Positions 1 through 7,519 of a stretch of 64,000 nucleotides of DNA are shown piece by piece. This stretch comes from DATMTS01 sp035564555 (GTDB lineage: Bacteria; Actinomycetota; Actinomycetes; Actinomycetales; Microbacteriaceae), in assembly GCA_035564555.1 (NCBI GenBank), contig DATMTS010000093.1:24347-88346 (forward strand). The letters are read 5' to 3'. The translations under genes and the position numbers were made by a program. Positions within the stretch are counted from its first letter, which is position 1. Every line of letters starts with the position of its first letter. The notes below the pieces were generated by a model. That model was given only the letters and a program-made list of their open reading frames with translations, made no database searches and had not been told where the DNA came from.

Positions 1-825
1 GTCGATGAGCTGCTCGACCCGGCCCAGTAGTGCGGGCTCCAGGTCGGCGAACGAGTCGACGCGGCCGAGGATGCGCTTCCAGGCCCGGGCGATGTCGGCC
101 TGATTCCGGTGCGGAAGACCGAGGGCTTCGCAGATGCCGTGTTTCCACTCCATCGTGCGCGGGATCGTCGGCCACGTCCGAAGTCCGACCCGCTCCGGCT
201 TCACTGCCTGCCAGATGTCGACGAACGGATGCCCGACGACGAGGACGTTGGCGCCGAACGGACCGCGCGCCACGGCATCCGCGATCTTCGATTCCTTCGA
301 TCCGGCGACGAGATGGTCGACCAGCACCCCGATGCGGCGATGCGGGGTCGGAGCGAAGTCGCGCACGATGGCATCCAGGTCATCGACGCCCTCCAGATAC
401 TCCACGACGACGCCTTCCACGCGCAGGTCGTCGCCCCACACCTTCTCGACCAGTTCGGCGTCGTGCCTGCCCTCCACGAAGATCCGGCTGGCACGTGCCA
501 CGCGGGCGCGGGCCTCGGCGACGCTGAACGATCCGGAGGCCGTGCGGGATCGCTGCTGCGCGGCCTCCGAGACGGGCGCCGTCAAGATCACCGGAGCGCC
601 GTCGATCAGGAATCCGCCGCCGAGCGGGAACGCCCGTACCCTGCCGTGCCGGTCTTCCAGGTGCACCAGTTTGTTCTCGATGCGCACCACCGCGCCGCAG
701 AATCCGGATTCCGCCACCTCGACCACCAGCTCCCGTTCTGCCGGGACCGGTTGCGGCTTCACCACCCCTCGGCTACGCCAGTCGGAGGCCAGCACGTCCG
801 CGCCATATCGATCGTGGTCGATCAC
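1..825 (-). CDS. DUF3097 family protein (partial, runs off left edge)
   Basis: This reading frame is open from a GTG at 825 to the window edge, giving 275 codons with no stop, so the C-terminus lies outside. The translation begins VIDHDRYGADVLASDWRSRG and contains FVEGRHDAELVEKVWGDDLR near residues 110-130 and VLVDHLVAGSKE near 175-185. I recognise these as actinobacterial DUF3097, a family with a Toprim-like flavour and no assigned function. A purine-rich GGGAGAGGCGGAAC lies directly upstream of the GTG and supports this start. The next gene is transcribed divergently from 920. Function is unknown; the family assignment is by recognition of the sequence. Confidence 0.85.
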   Translation of the reverse strand, partial: MIDHDRYGADVLASDWRSRGVVKPQPVPAERELVVEVAESGFCGAVVRIENKLVHLEDRHGRVRAFPLGGGFLIDGAPVILTAPVSEAAQQRSRTASGSFSVAEARARVARASRIFVEGRHDAELVEKVWGDDLRVEGVVVEYLEGVDDLDAIVRDFAPTPHRRIGVLVDHLVAGSKESKIADAVARGPFGANVLVVGHPFVDIWQAVKPERVGLRTWPTIPRTMEWKHGICEALGLPHRNQADIARAWKRILGRVDSFADLEPALLGRVEQLID

Positions 826-919
826 GTTCCGCCTCTCCCGCCGTCCCAACTCCTTGCGAGGTTACCGGGGGTCGAGGAGACCGGCGGCGCGTCCACGCCG
901 AGTGCGACAGGATGGAAGT

Positions 920-1909
920 ATGACTGCGAAGAGGCTCTTGTTCATCGGCGGCACCGGTGTGATCAGTTCGGCGTGCGTGGCACGCGCCGTGGAACGCGGG
1001 GACGAAGTCACCGTGCTCAACCGTGGCCGGTCCGAAGCCCGACCGACGCCCGCAGGCGTACGCGAGCTGCATGCCGACATCCACGACCAAGCGGCGGTGG
1101 ATGCCGCGATCGGCACCGAGGAGTTCGACGCCGTCGCGCAGTTCCTCGCGTTCACCCCTGACCAGGTCGAACACGACCTCGCCCGCTTCGCCGGTCGCAC
1201 CGGGCAGTACGTCTTCATCAGTTCCGCCTCGGCCTACCAGACTCCCCCGTCCCGTCTGCCGGTGACCGAGTCGACGCCGCTGCGCAACCCGTATTGGCAG
1301 TACTCCCGCGACAAGATCGCGTGCGAAGACGCGCTGGTCGCGGCATACCGGCAACACGGCTTCCCCGCGACGATCGTGCGCCCCTCCCACACCTACGACC
1401 GCACGCTGCTGCCGACTCTCGGCGGATGGACCGACATCGCCCGGATGCGCGCGGGCAAGCCCGTGATCGTGCACGGTGACGGCACCAGCCTGTGGACGAT
1501 CACGCACAACACCGACTTCGCCGTCGCGTTCGTCGGCCTGCTCGGCTTGCCCGTCGCCGTCGGCGATACGTTCCACATCACCGGGGATCTCGCACCGACG
1601 TGGGATCAGATCTACGCCTGGCTGGCGCGGGCGGCTGGTGCCGAACCGCACCTGGTTCACGTGGCCTCCGAGACGATCGCGAAGGTCCTCCCGGACCTCG
1701 GCCCCGGCCTGATCGGAGACAAGGCGCATTCCATGGTCTTCGACAATTCGAAGGTCAAGGCTCTCGTTCCGGAGTTTGCGACGACCGTGCCGTTCTCGCG
1801 AGGCGCCGAGCAGATCGTCGACTGGTACGACCGGCACCCCGAACGACAGACCGTGGATGCCGACCTCGATGCCGCTTTCGACCGGCTCGCGGCCCTGGCC
1901 GCCGGCTGA
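920..1909 (+). CDS. NAD(P)-dependent epimerase/dehydratase-like SDR protein
   Basis: This 329-residue protein starts at the ATG at 920, preceded by the purine-rich GGATGGAAGT. The N-terminus MTAKRLLFIGGTGVISSACV is a Rossmann fold whose GGTGVIS replaces the usual GxxGxxG of extended SDRs. It is followed by an acidic/arginine NLNRG-type end of strand 2. YWQYSRDKIACED near residues 130-145 supplies the YxxxK catalytic pair. Such proteins reduce or epimerise nucleotide sugars or related substrates, but nothing nearby points to a substrate. The frame is open well upstream of 920, but that part overlaps the divergent DUF3097 gene and has no dinucleotide-binding motif, so I reject the longer form. 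Confidence 0.85.
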   Translation: MTAKRLLFIGGTGVISSACVARAVERGDEVTVLNRGRSEARPTPAGVRELHADIHDQAAVDAAIGTEEFDAVAQFLAFTPDQVEHDLARFAGRTGQYVFISSASAYQTPPSRLPVTESTPLRNPYWQYSRDKIACEDALVAAYRQHGFPATIVRPSHTYDRTLLPTLGGWTDIARMRAGKPVIVHGDGTSLWTITHNTDFAVAFVGLLGLPVAVGDTFHITGDLAPTWDQIYAWLARAAGAEPHLVHVASETIAKVLPDLGPGLIGDKAHSMVFDNSKVKALVPEFATTVPFSRGAEQIVDWYDRHPERQTVDADLDAAFDRLAALAAG

Positions 1910-1991
1910 GGCGACGCGCTTGGGACCCGCCGACGGAGACGACCCGCCCGACTCGGCGCGGCGCTGATGGGATGAGGCTGACTCGACGCGG

Positions 1992-2339
1992 CTATTCTTC
2001 GGCTGCTCGGCGGCGTTCCATTTCGTCGCGAAGACGGGCCTCTTCGATCTCACGTTCGAGGTCCGCAAGCTGTTGCTCGGTCGAGCGCGCGTCACGGCTC
2101 GGCGCGTGCGCCGCCGGGGGCTGTGAGGTGCGTCGCTGCCGGGCCGTCGCCGGCCGAGACGACTGGTCGTAATCACGGCCCAGGGTGAACCACAGCACAG
2201 TGCCGAGGAGCGGCACCAGCACGACCAGCAGGATCCAGACAAACTTCGGAAGGTGCTTCACCTGCCACTCTTCCCGCGTGATGATGTCGATGAGCGCGAC
2301 GACGAGCACACCGAGTAGGACGATCGAGAGCACAGGCAT
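1992..2339 (-). CDS. Small PLDc_N-domain membrane protein
   Basis: This is a 115-residue protein with two hydrophobic segments (residues 1-20 and 32-52) around TREEWQVKHLPKFVW. That is the pattern of the phospholipase D nuclease N-terminal (PLDc_N) domain, an anchor of cardiolipin-synthase-like proteins that also occurs alone. The rest is a charged tail rich in Arg and Glu with coiled-coil character (residues 85-115). No HKD catalytic motif is present, so it is not an enzyme by itself. TATGCT at 2346-2351 lies six bases before the ATG, so the mRNA is probably leaderless. The role is unknown. Confidence 0.8.
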   Translation of the reverse strand: MPVLSIVLLGVLVVALIDIITREEWQVKHLPKFVWILLVVLVPLLGTVLWFTLGRDYDQSSRPATARQRRTSQPPAAHAPSRDARSTEQQLADLEREIEEARLRDEMERRRAAEE

Positions 2340-2345
2340 GCCGTC

Positions 2346-2351
2346 AGCATA
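2346..2351 (-). promoter_or_regulatory. -10 hexamer TATGCT, leaderless start of the PLDc_N gene
   Basis: TATGCT lies six bases before the ATG at 2339 with no Shine-Dalgarno sequence between them. This is the TANNNT-N6 spacing expected when transcription starts at or next to the start codon. Confidence 0.6.
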
Positions 2352-2450
2352 GGGACACGGATGTCTACGGTCGAGGAATTTCGGCTGGGACCGAAGGACG
2401 AGGTTCTGCCTGCGTGGGCCGCAGCCCGCAGTGGATGGGCGGCAGCCGGG

Positions 2451-3125
2451 TCAGTACTCGTCGTGCCGGCGATTGCGTTCGTGCGGGGGCCGCTGGGGCC
2501 AGCCGTCCGGCGAGTCCTCCCACCGTTCCTGCCTGCCGTAAGGCGTGATGTCGAGATAACCGGCGAAGCCGCTCAGGATCTCGACTCCGCGGCCCTGCGC
2601 CGTGTAGGTGAGGAACACCTGCTCCGGCCTCCGCAGGTACACCGAGACGCCGGGGATCTCCCCCTCGTCGTCGGTCCAACCCCAGTCGCGGTTGTAGCTG
2701 TTGTTCGCCGAAGACACCCACGGCGCGCTCCACCCCATCCGCGTGTTGTAGGCGACCAACTTCTCGATTGGCGCTCGGGAGACGCGCGCGAACGCGATCT
2801 CATACGGTGCGAAGTGCGCCAGATGCGGAACGCTGTCTGCGAGGTTGGAGCAACTCGGGCAACCGGCATCCCAATCCGGGGCGAACATGAAGTTCTGCAC
2901 GATCAATTGAGACCGCCCGCCGAAGAGCTCGCTCAGCCGCACCCGCCCGTGCTCCCCATCGAATTCGTAGTCCGGCACGGCAGTCATCGGCAATGTGCGC
3001 CGCGCGGCCGCGGCACGATCGGCGGCCCGCGTCGCCTCCTTCTCGATCGGCAGGATGCCGTTGCGCGCCTGCTCCCAGGTCTCGCGGTCTACCACGACCG
3101 GGCTGGCTGCGGTGTCGAGGGTCAT
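2451..3125 (-). CDS. DUF899 family thioredoxin-like protein
   Basis: This 224-residue protein matches the DUF899 (thioredoxin-like) family. It has a helical N-terminus (VVDRETWEQARNGILPIEKE), then FGGRSQLIVQNFMFAPDWD, a CPSCS motif near residues 104-108, and the C-terminal GWPQRPPHER. CPSCS resembles a thioredoxin CxxC active site. Family members are often described as predicted dithiol-disulfide oxidoreductases, but the substrate is not established. The ATG at 3125 is preceded by GGAG ten bases upstream. The gene stands alone between the PLDc_N gene and the divergent arginase-family gene. Confidence 0.85.
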   Translation of the reverse strand: MTLDTAASPVVVDRETWEQARNGILPIEKEATRAADRAAAARRTLPMTAVPDYEFDGEHGRVRLSELFGGRSQLIVQNFMFAPDWDAGCPSCSNLADSVPHLAHFAPYEIAFARVSRAPIEKLVAYNTRMGWSAPWVSSANNSYNRDWGWTDDEGEIPGVSVYLRRPEQVFLTYTAQGRGVEILSGFAGYLDITPYGRQERWEDSPDGWPQRPPHERNRRHDEY

Positions 3126-3292
3126 GATTCTTCACTCCAATCCGAGGAACGGCGATCCGAAGTGGAGGGCTTTTCACGAGCGACCATACGCCGCTCCCAT
3201 CGGGCGTGCTACCGCCCGACACCAACCGACTGCCGGTCCGCTGCTTTCTGCCACCGGGACGGGAAGGCCGCTCGGCTGACAGCCGGCCCGGG

Positions 3293-3298
3293 TAGGGT
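3293..3298 (+). promoter_or_regulatory. -10 hexamer TAGGGT, leaderless start of the arginase-family gene
   Basis: TAGGGT ends seven bases before the GTG at 3306. There is no ribosome binding site between them. This spacing supports the GTG as the translation start. Confidence 0.55.
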
Positions 3299-3305
3299 GA
3301 TCGGC

Positions 3306-4166
3306 GTGCTGACACACTTTCTCGTCGTGCCGCAATGGCAGGGTTCCGGGTCGTCGCGCGCCATGCGCCTGATCGACGGTGCACAGGCGATCGCCGGTGA
3401 CCTTCCCACGTCATCGACGACCGCGGTCGACGTTCCGATGGAGGCGGGCGAGATGCTCGACACCGGCGTGCAGCGCTATTCGGCGCTCGTCACGACACGC
3501 GATCGCACGTTGGCAGCGCTCGTGGAACGTGCCGCGATCGCGCCGGAGGAGACCGTGATCACGATCGGCGGCGACTGCGCGGCGGATCTTGCCGGAGTGC
3601 AGCATGCCCTTTCGCTGCGCGAGCCGGGAAGCGTTGCGCTGGTCTGGTTCGACGCGCACGCCGACATCAACTCGCCGCAGTCGTCGCCGTCGCGAGCGTT
3701 CAGCGGGATGGTGGTGCGCGCCTTGCTCGGCGAAGGACCTGCCGAGCTCGCGTCGGCCGAGGGCGCGTTGCTCGCGCCCCAGCAGCTGGTCCTCGCCGGA
3801 ACACGGTCCCTCGATGACGGTGAAAGCGCCTACATCGACGAGAACGGCATCCGGATGCTGACGGCTGACCGCTTCGCGTCGCCCGACGCGCTGCTGGACG
3901 CGCTCTCGTCCACCGGGGCGACGAGCGCATACCTGCACATCGACCTCGATGTGCTCGACCCGGCCGCGATCGACGGCGTCGGCTACCCGGAACCGTTCGG
4001 GCTGCAGCCGGAACTGCTGGCCGAAACCATCCGATCCGTGCGCTCCCGCTATGAACTCGCCGGGGCCGCGGTCACCGGCTTCGCCCCGGCGACCCAGGAT
4101 GCCGCCAACGGCGATCTCTCCGTCATTCTGCGAACGCTCGGCGCACTCACCGCACCGCTTCGCTGA
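3306..4166 (+). CDS. Arginase/agmatinase family protein
   Basis: This 286-residue protein starts at a GTG at 3306. The binuclear-metal signatures of ureohydrolases are present in order: GGDC (residues 88-91), WFDAHADIN (114-122) and HIDLDVLDP near residue 215. The first motif is normally GGDH, whose His binds manganese. Here it is Cys, which is seen directly and also occurs in some family members. The enzyme would hydrolyse a guanidino compound such as arginine, agmatine, guanidinobutyrate or formiminoglutamate, and the sequence does not decide which. No urease or other arginine genes lie nearby. TAGGGT seven bases before the GTG suggests a leaderless mRNA and supports this start. It may be co-transcribed with the flavoprotein gene 39 bases downstream. 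Confidence 0.85.
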   Translation: MLTHFLVVPQWQGSGSSRAMRLIDGAQAIAGDLPTSSTTAVDVPMEAGEMLDTGVQRYSALVTTRDRTLAALVERAAIAPEETVITIGGDCAADLAGVQHALSLREPGSVALVWFDAHADINSPQSSPSRAFSGMVVRALLGEGPAELASAEGALLAPQQLVLAGTRSLDDGESAYIDENGIRMLTADRFASPDALLDALSSTGATSAYLHIDLDVLDPAAIDGVGYPEPFGLQPELLAETIRSVRSRYELAGAAVTGFAPATQDAANGDLSVILRTLGALTAPLR

Positions 4167-4193
4167 GCCGTGCGGTCGCAGCATCCGGCCGGA

Positions 4194-4199
4194 TAGGCT
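4194..4199 (+). promoter_or_regulatory. -10 hexamer TAGGCT, leaderless start of the flavoprotein operon
   Basis: TAGGCT ends six bases before the ATG at 4206 and no Shine-Dalgarno sequence is present. It gives the three-gene operon 4206-6876 its own likely promoter even though arginase lies just upstream on the same strand. Confidence 0.55.
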
Positions 4200-4205
4200 G
4201 CGAAC

Positions 4206-5663
4206 ATGGCAGAAACCGAGTACGACGTGATCGTCATCGGGGCGGGCGCGATCGGCGAGAACGTCGCCGACCGTGCGGTTCAGGGGGGTATGCGCACCGC
4301 GATCATCGAGGCCGAACTCGTCGGCGGCGAGTGCTCCTACTGGGCCTGCATGCCGTCCAAGGCGCTGTTGCGCAGCGGGGCCGCGCTTCGGACCGCGCAA
4401 TCCGTCGCCGGAACCCGGGAAGCCGTGACAGGCGACCTCGACGTTCGTGGCGTACTGCGCAAGCGCGATTCAGTGACGAGCGACTGGAAAGATGACGGCC
4501 AGGTCGAGTGGCTGAACGGAGCGGGGATCGATCTCGTGCGCGGTCGGGGGCGGATCACGGCCGTCCGCGAGGTGACCGTGACGACGACCGACGGGGGCAC
4601 GGTCGTGCTGCGCGCGAAGCACGCCGTCGCAGTATGCACCGGATCCGCGTCGTTGCTCCCCGACATCCCGGGGCTGAAAGACAGCGAGCCGTGGACCAGC
4701 CGTGACGCGACGAGCGCGCACGAGATCCCGGCGAGCCTCGCGATCATCGGCGGAGGTGTGGTTGCGAGCGAGATGGCGACGGCGTACGCGGATCTCGGAT
4801 CGCACGTGCACGTGATCTCGCGTAGCGGCCTGCTGCGCGGGCAGGAGCCGTTCGCCGCAGAACTGGTCGCCGCGTCGCTGCGGCAGCGCGGAGTGCGATT
4901 GACCCTGAACGCGAGCCCGACGCAGGTCAGGCGGACCGAAGACGGCGGCGTCGTGCTGCACCTCGACGACGACAGCGTCGTGACGGCCCAGCAGGTGCTC
5001 GTCGCGACCGGACGCACCCCGCAGACGATCGATCTGGGCCTCGAAGCGTTCGGGCCGACACCGGGCGACTGGCTGACCGTCGACGACAGCCTGCGCGTGC
5101 TGAACCGTGACGGGGCGCCCATCGCCGACGCACGCGGCTCGTGGCTCTATGCCGCGGGAGATGTCAACCACCGGGCGCTGCTGACGCATCAGGGCAAATA
5201 CCAGGCCCGCATCGCCGGCGACGCGATCGCGGCTCGTGCCGCCGGGCGCGACCTTTCCGAGGCGCCGTGGTCGACGTACTCCGCCACGGCGGATCACGCG
5301 GCCGTTCCGCAGGTGACCTTCACCGATCCGGAGGTGGCTTCCGTGGGACTCACCGCCGCCGAGGCGGAAGCACGAGGCATCCGCACCCGGGTGGTCGACT
5401 ATGCGATCGGTGACGTCGCCGGGGCCTCGATCAACCGAGACGACTACCAGGGTCAGGCGCGGATGGTCGTGGACGAGGACCGCGGGGTGCTGGTCGGTGC
5501 GACGTTCGTCGGACCCGACATCGGCGAACTGCTGCATTCGGCGACGATCGCGGTCGTCGGGGAGGTGCCGATCGACCGGTTGTGGCACGCGGTGCCCTCC
5601 TACCCGACTCTGAGCGAGGTCTGGCTGCGGCTGCTGGAGAGCTACGGGCGGCCGACCGAATGA
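4206..5663 (+). CDS. Dihydrolipoamide dehydrogenase-like FAD/NAD(P) oxidoreductase
   Basis: This is a 485-residue class I pyridine-nucleotide-disulfide oxidoreductase. It has an FAD-binding GAGAIGENVA (residues 12-21), the redox-active disulfide motif GGECSYWACMPSK with Cys43 and Cys48, an NAD(P)-binding IIGGGVVASEMA near residue 180, a second FAD motif YAAGDVNH near residue 315, and a C-terminal dimerisation domain. In lipoamide dehydrogenase and glutathione reductase the C-terminus carries HPTxSE with the catalytic His. Here the motif is YPTLSE, so that His is Tyr. It is therefore probably not a true lipoamide dehydrogenase. Mercuric reductase-like or quinone reductase-like proteins of the same superfamily are better comparisons. 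It overlaps the next gene by ATGA. TAGGCT six bases before the ATG suggests a leaderless mRNA. Confidence 0.88.
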   Translation: MAETEYDVIVIGAGAIGENVADRAVQGGMRTAIIEAELVGGECSYWACMPSKALLRSGAALRTAQSVAGTREAVTGDLDVRGVLRKRDSVTSDWKDDGQVEWLNGAGIDLVRGRGRITAVREVTVTTTDGGTVVLRAKHAVAVCTGSASLLPDIPGLKDSEPWTSRDATSAHEIPASLAIIGGGVVASEMATAYADLGSHVHVISRSGLLRGQEPFAAELVAASLRQRGVRLTLNASPTQVRRTEDGGVVLHLDDDSVVTAQQVLVATGRTPQTIDLGLEAFGPTPGDWLTVDDSLRVLNRDGAPIADARGSWLYAAGDVNHRALLTHQGKYQARIAGDAIAARAAGRDLSEAPWSTYSATADHAAVPQVTFTDPEVASVGLTAAEAEARGIRTRVVDYAIGDVAGASINRDDYQGQARMVVDEDRGVLVGATFVGPDIGELLHSATIAVVGEVPIDRLWHAVPSYPTLSEVWLRLLESYGRPTE

Positions 5664-6028
5664 GGAGCGTCTTGCGCGACCTGTTCCTGGATTCACCGAT
5701 CAGCCGGCTCGGGTACGCCTACGCGGACGCCGTCGGCCATGTCTGGGGATTTCTGTGGAGCACCGGGCGCATCGAGAGACGCGGCGAGCTCACGGTGTAC
5801 CGCGGGATGCCCCGCTGGACGTTCGGCCGCGGCGGGTCCTGCGTCGGCGGCTGCTATCTGACGGGGACGAACGTCACCGATGACGTGCTCGAACACGAAG
5901 TCGTGCACAAGCGTCAATGGCGGCGCTATGGTCTGCTTTTCCCGCTGGTATACCTGGCCGCAGGCCGCGACCCGCTGCACAATCGCTTCGAGATCGAAGC
6001 CGGATTGGAGAAGGGCGGCTACCGATGA
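5660..6028 (+). CDS. Small HExxH-motif protein
   Basis: This 122-residue protein starts at the ATG overlapping the flavoprotein stop codon (ATGA). It contains HEVVHKRQW at residues 79-87, an HExxH zinc-metallopeptidase-like motif, with acidic residues in NRFEIEAGLEKGG (108-120) that could give a third ligand. It also has CVGGC at 61-65. Homologues in this bacterial family are sometimes labelled Fe-S oxidoreductase, which I cannot support from the sequence. It overlaps the next gene by four bases too, so it is translationally coupled on both sides. Its role is unknown; a membrane-associated zinc protein is one possibility. Confidence 0.7.
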   Translation: MRSVLRDLFLDSPISRLGYAYADAVGHVWGFLWSTGRIERRGELTVYRGMPRWTFGRGGSCVGGCYLTGTNVTDDVLEHEVVHKRQWRRYGLLFPLVYLAAGRDPLHNRFEIEAGLEKGGYR

Positions 6029-6876
6029 CGCGTCCACGCACGGTGATACTGACCGGCGCGAGTTCCGGAATCGGCGCGGTCGCCGCCGCGCGGCTGGCCG
6101 AGCAGGGCGCCAGCGTGGCAGTGGTCGGACGAGACGCCGGGCGCACCCGGGCGGTTGCGGAACGCATCGGCGGCCAGGCCTTCCTTGCCGATTTCGACCG
6201 GCTCGACGACGTGCGGGCCCTCGCCCAGGCGCTGCTGACCCGATACGACCACATCGACGTGCTCGCCAACAACGCCGGCGGCCTGGTCTCCCGTCGGGCC
6301 GACACGGTGGACGGCCATGAACGCACCATCCAGTCCAACCACCTCGCTCCGTTCCTGCTCACGCATCTGCTGCTGCCGCGGCTGATCGCCACCGCCTCGG
6401 GCCAGCCGGATGCCGACGTGCGGGTCGTCAGCACGGCGAGCGTGGCGAACCGGTTCGGGCAACTGCGACTGGACGATCTGGACTGGCGACGACGCCGCTG
6501 GTCGGGTGGATGGCGTGCATACGGGACCTCCAAGCTCGCGACGATCCTGTTCATCCGGGAACTCGCCGAGCGACTGACCGGAACCGGCGTGCGCGCCTAC
6601 TCCGTGCATCCCGGCTCCGTCGTCACAGGCTTCGGCGCGACGTCTCCGCTCATCCGGCTGGGCAACACCGTGACGCGCGGGCGCTACGGGGTCAGTGCAG
6701 ACGTCGGCGCAGTCCCGCTCGTCTCGCTGATCGGTCGGGCTCCGGTCGGGGCGCCGAGCGGCACCTACTTCGACCGGCTGAACGCAAACGGTGCCGTGAA
6801 TCCTCGGGCTCGCGACCCGCAGTTGGCGCGCGATCTCTGGGATGTCTCGGCGCGACTCGTCGGCGTATCCGCCTAA
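6025..6876 (+). CDS. SDR family NAD(P)-dependent oxidoreductase
   Basis: This is a 283-residue short-chain dehydrogenase. It has the cofactor motif TGASSGIG (residues 10-17), NNAGG near residue 88, a catalytic Ser in VVSTASVANR near 142, and YGTSK as the YxxxK pair near 172-176. The length and the long insertion before the C-terminus resemble retinol-dehydrogenase or oxidoreductase-like SDRs, but the substrate is not visible. It is the last gene of the three-gene operon with the flavoprotein and the HExxH protein, joined by a four-base overlap. It is followed by a repeat-rich intergenic stretch and the convergent siderophore-interacting gene. Confidence 0.88.
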   Translation: MTRPRTVILTGASSGIGAVAAARLAEQGASVAVVGRDAGRTRAVAERIGGQAFLADFDRLDDVRALAQALLTRYDHIDVLANNAGGLVSRRADTVDGHERTIQSNHLAPFLLTHLLLPRLIATASGQPDADVRVVSTASVANRFGQLRLDDLDWRRRRWSGGWRAYGTSKLATILFIRELAERLTGTGVRAYSVHPGSVVTGFGATSPLIRLGNTVTRGRYGVSADVGAVPLVSLIGRAPVGAPSGTYFDRLNANGAVNPRARDPQLARDLWDVSARLVGVSA

Positions 6877-6887
6877 CAACCGAACCA

Positions 6888-6931
6888 CGTTCGTCCAAGC
6901 GAACCGCGAACGTTTGAAGTTCGGATGAACG
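6888..6931. terminator. Possible bidirectional hairpin between convergent genes
   Basis: CGTTCGTCC (6888-6896) pairs with GGATGAACG (6923-6931) with one mismatch. Inside it CGAAC (6907-6911) pairs with GTTCG (6919-6923), so two alternative folds are possible. It lies between two converging genes and has no T-run, so termination activity is inferred. Confidence 0.4.
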
Positions 6932-6950
6932 AAAGCGGTTCCGTAGCGCT

Positions 6951-6992
6951 GAAGGTGGAGCGCAGCGGAACGAAGGCGGAGCGCAGCGGAAC
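6951..6992. repeat. 21-bp tandem duplication
   Basis: GAAGGTGGAGCGCAGCGGAA plus C (6951-6971) is followed immediately by the same 21 bases with one T-to-C change (6972-6992). The second copy ends four bases before the stop codon of the siderophore-interacting gene. No function is visible. Confidence 0.8.
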
Positions 6993-6995
6993 GCG

Positions 6996-7460
6996 CTACC
7001 GTGAGGCGCGCAGGCGGAACGCGCCGGGCGCCGTGATGGCGTCGGGCGCCATGCCGATGACATCCGTCAGGTGATCGTAGATCTCAGCGACACCGTGGTA
7101 CCTGCCGGTCAGGACGGCGTGCGTGGATCCGGCGCCGTCGCAGAGCATCTCGGCGGTCCAGGCCGCAACGGCTCGCAGCATCGCTTCGCCTGGGGCGCAT
7201 TGCGCGGCCGTGCCGGGCCGGCCGGCGCGCGTGGAGCGCGGCAGCCAGGTCACGGTCATCCTCAGCGGGACGTCCAGGGCGAACACGCCGTCCGGTTCCG
7301 GCACCTCGACGAACACGCGGCCTCGGGCGCATAACGGCAATAACGCGAGTTCGCTCTGCAACTCGGCAAGCGACGTCTCATCGCCCACGACGACATACTG
7401 AACACGATCGTCATGGTGCGCTGTGCCGCTTGTGTGGTCGGCGTGCTCGGGCTGGAACAT
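6996..7460 (-). CDS. Siderophore-interacting protein (SIP) domain protein
   Basis: This 154-residue protein matches the C-terminal NAD(P)H-binding half of siderophore-interacting proteins. It has YVVVGDETSLAELQSELALL (residues 22-41), a MTVTWLPRST segment, and an AEMLCDGAGSTHAVLTGRYHG region. Full-length SIPs of about 270 residues also have an N-terminal FAD domain that is absent here. This is a stand-alone SIP domain, a form common in Microbacteriaceae. Full-length proteins reduce ferric siderophores in the cytosol. Whether this short form reduces anything without FAD is uncertain. A possible iron-regulator box and a TATACT hexamer lie directly upstream, consistent with iron control. Confidence 0.8.
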   Translation of the reverse strand: MFQPEHADHTSGTAHHDDRVQYVVVGDETSLAELQSELALLPLCARGRVFVEVPEPDGVFALDVPLRMTVTWLPRSTRAGRPGTAAQCAPGEAMLRAVAAWTAEMLCDGAGSTHAVLTGRYHGVAEIYDHLTDVIGMAPDAITAPGAFRLRASR

Positions 7461-7469
7461 CTCGCGTCC

Positions 7470-7475
7470 AGTATA
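7470..7475 (-). promoter_or_regulatory. -10 hexamer TATACT of the SIP gene
   Basis: TATACT ends nine bases before the ATG at 7460, so the transcript would have a leader of only a few bases or none. The possible iron box lies immediately upstream, in the -35 region. Confidence 0.6.
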
Positions 7476-7483
7476 CGCAGCGC

Positions 7484-7502
7484 ACTAAGGCTTGCCTAAC
7501 TC
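7484..7502 (-). promoter_or_regulatory. Possible IdeR/DtxR-type iron box
   Basis: On the minus strand this reads TTAGGCAAGCCTTAG within its first part, against the IdeR/DtxR consensus TTAGGTTAGSCTAACCTAA. The first fourteen positions agree well (TTAGG, then AGCCT) and the last five do not, for about 11 of 19 matches by eye. Its place over the -35 region of a siderophore-related gene makes repression by an iron-loaded DtxR-family protein plausible. Confidence 0.5.
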
Positions 7503-7519
7503 TCGTTTCGATCCGGCGA

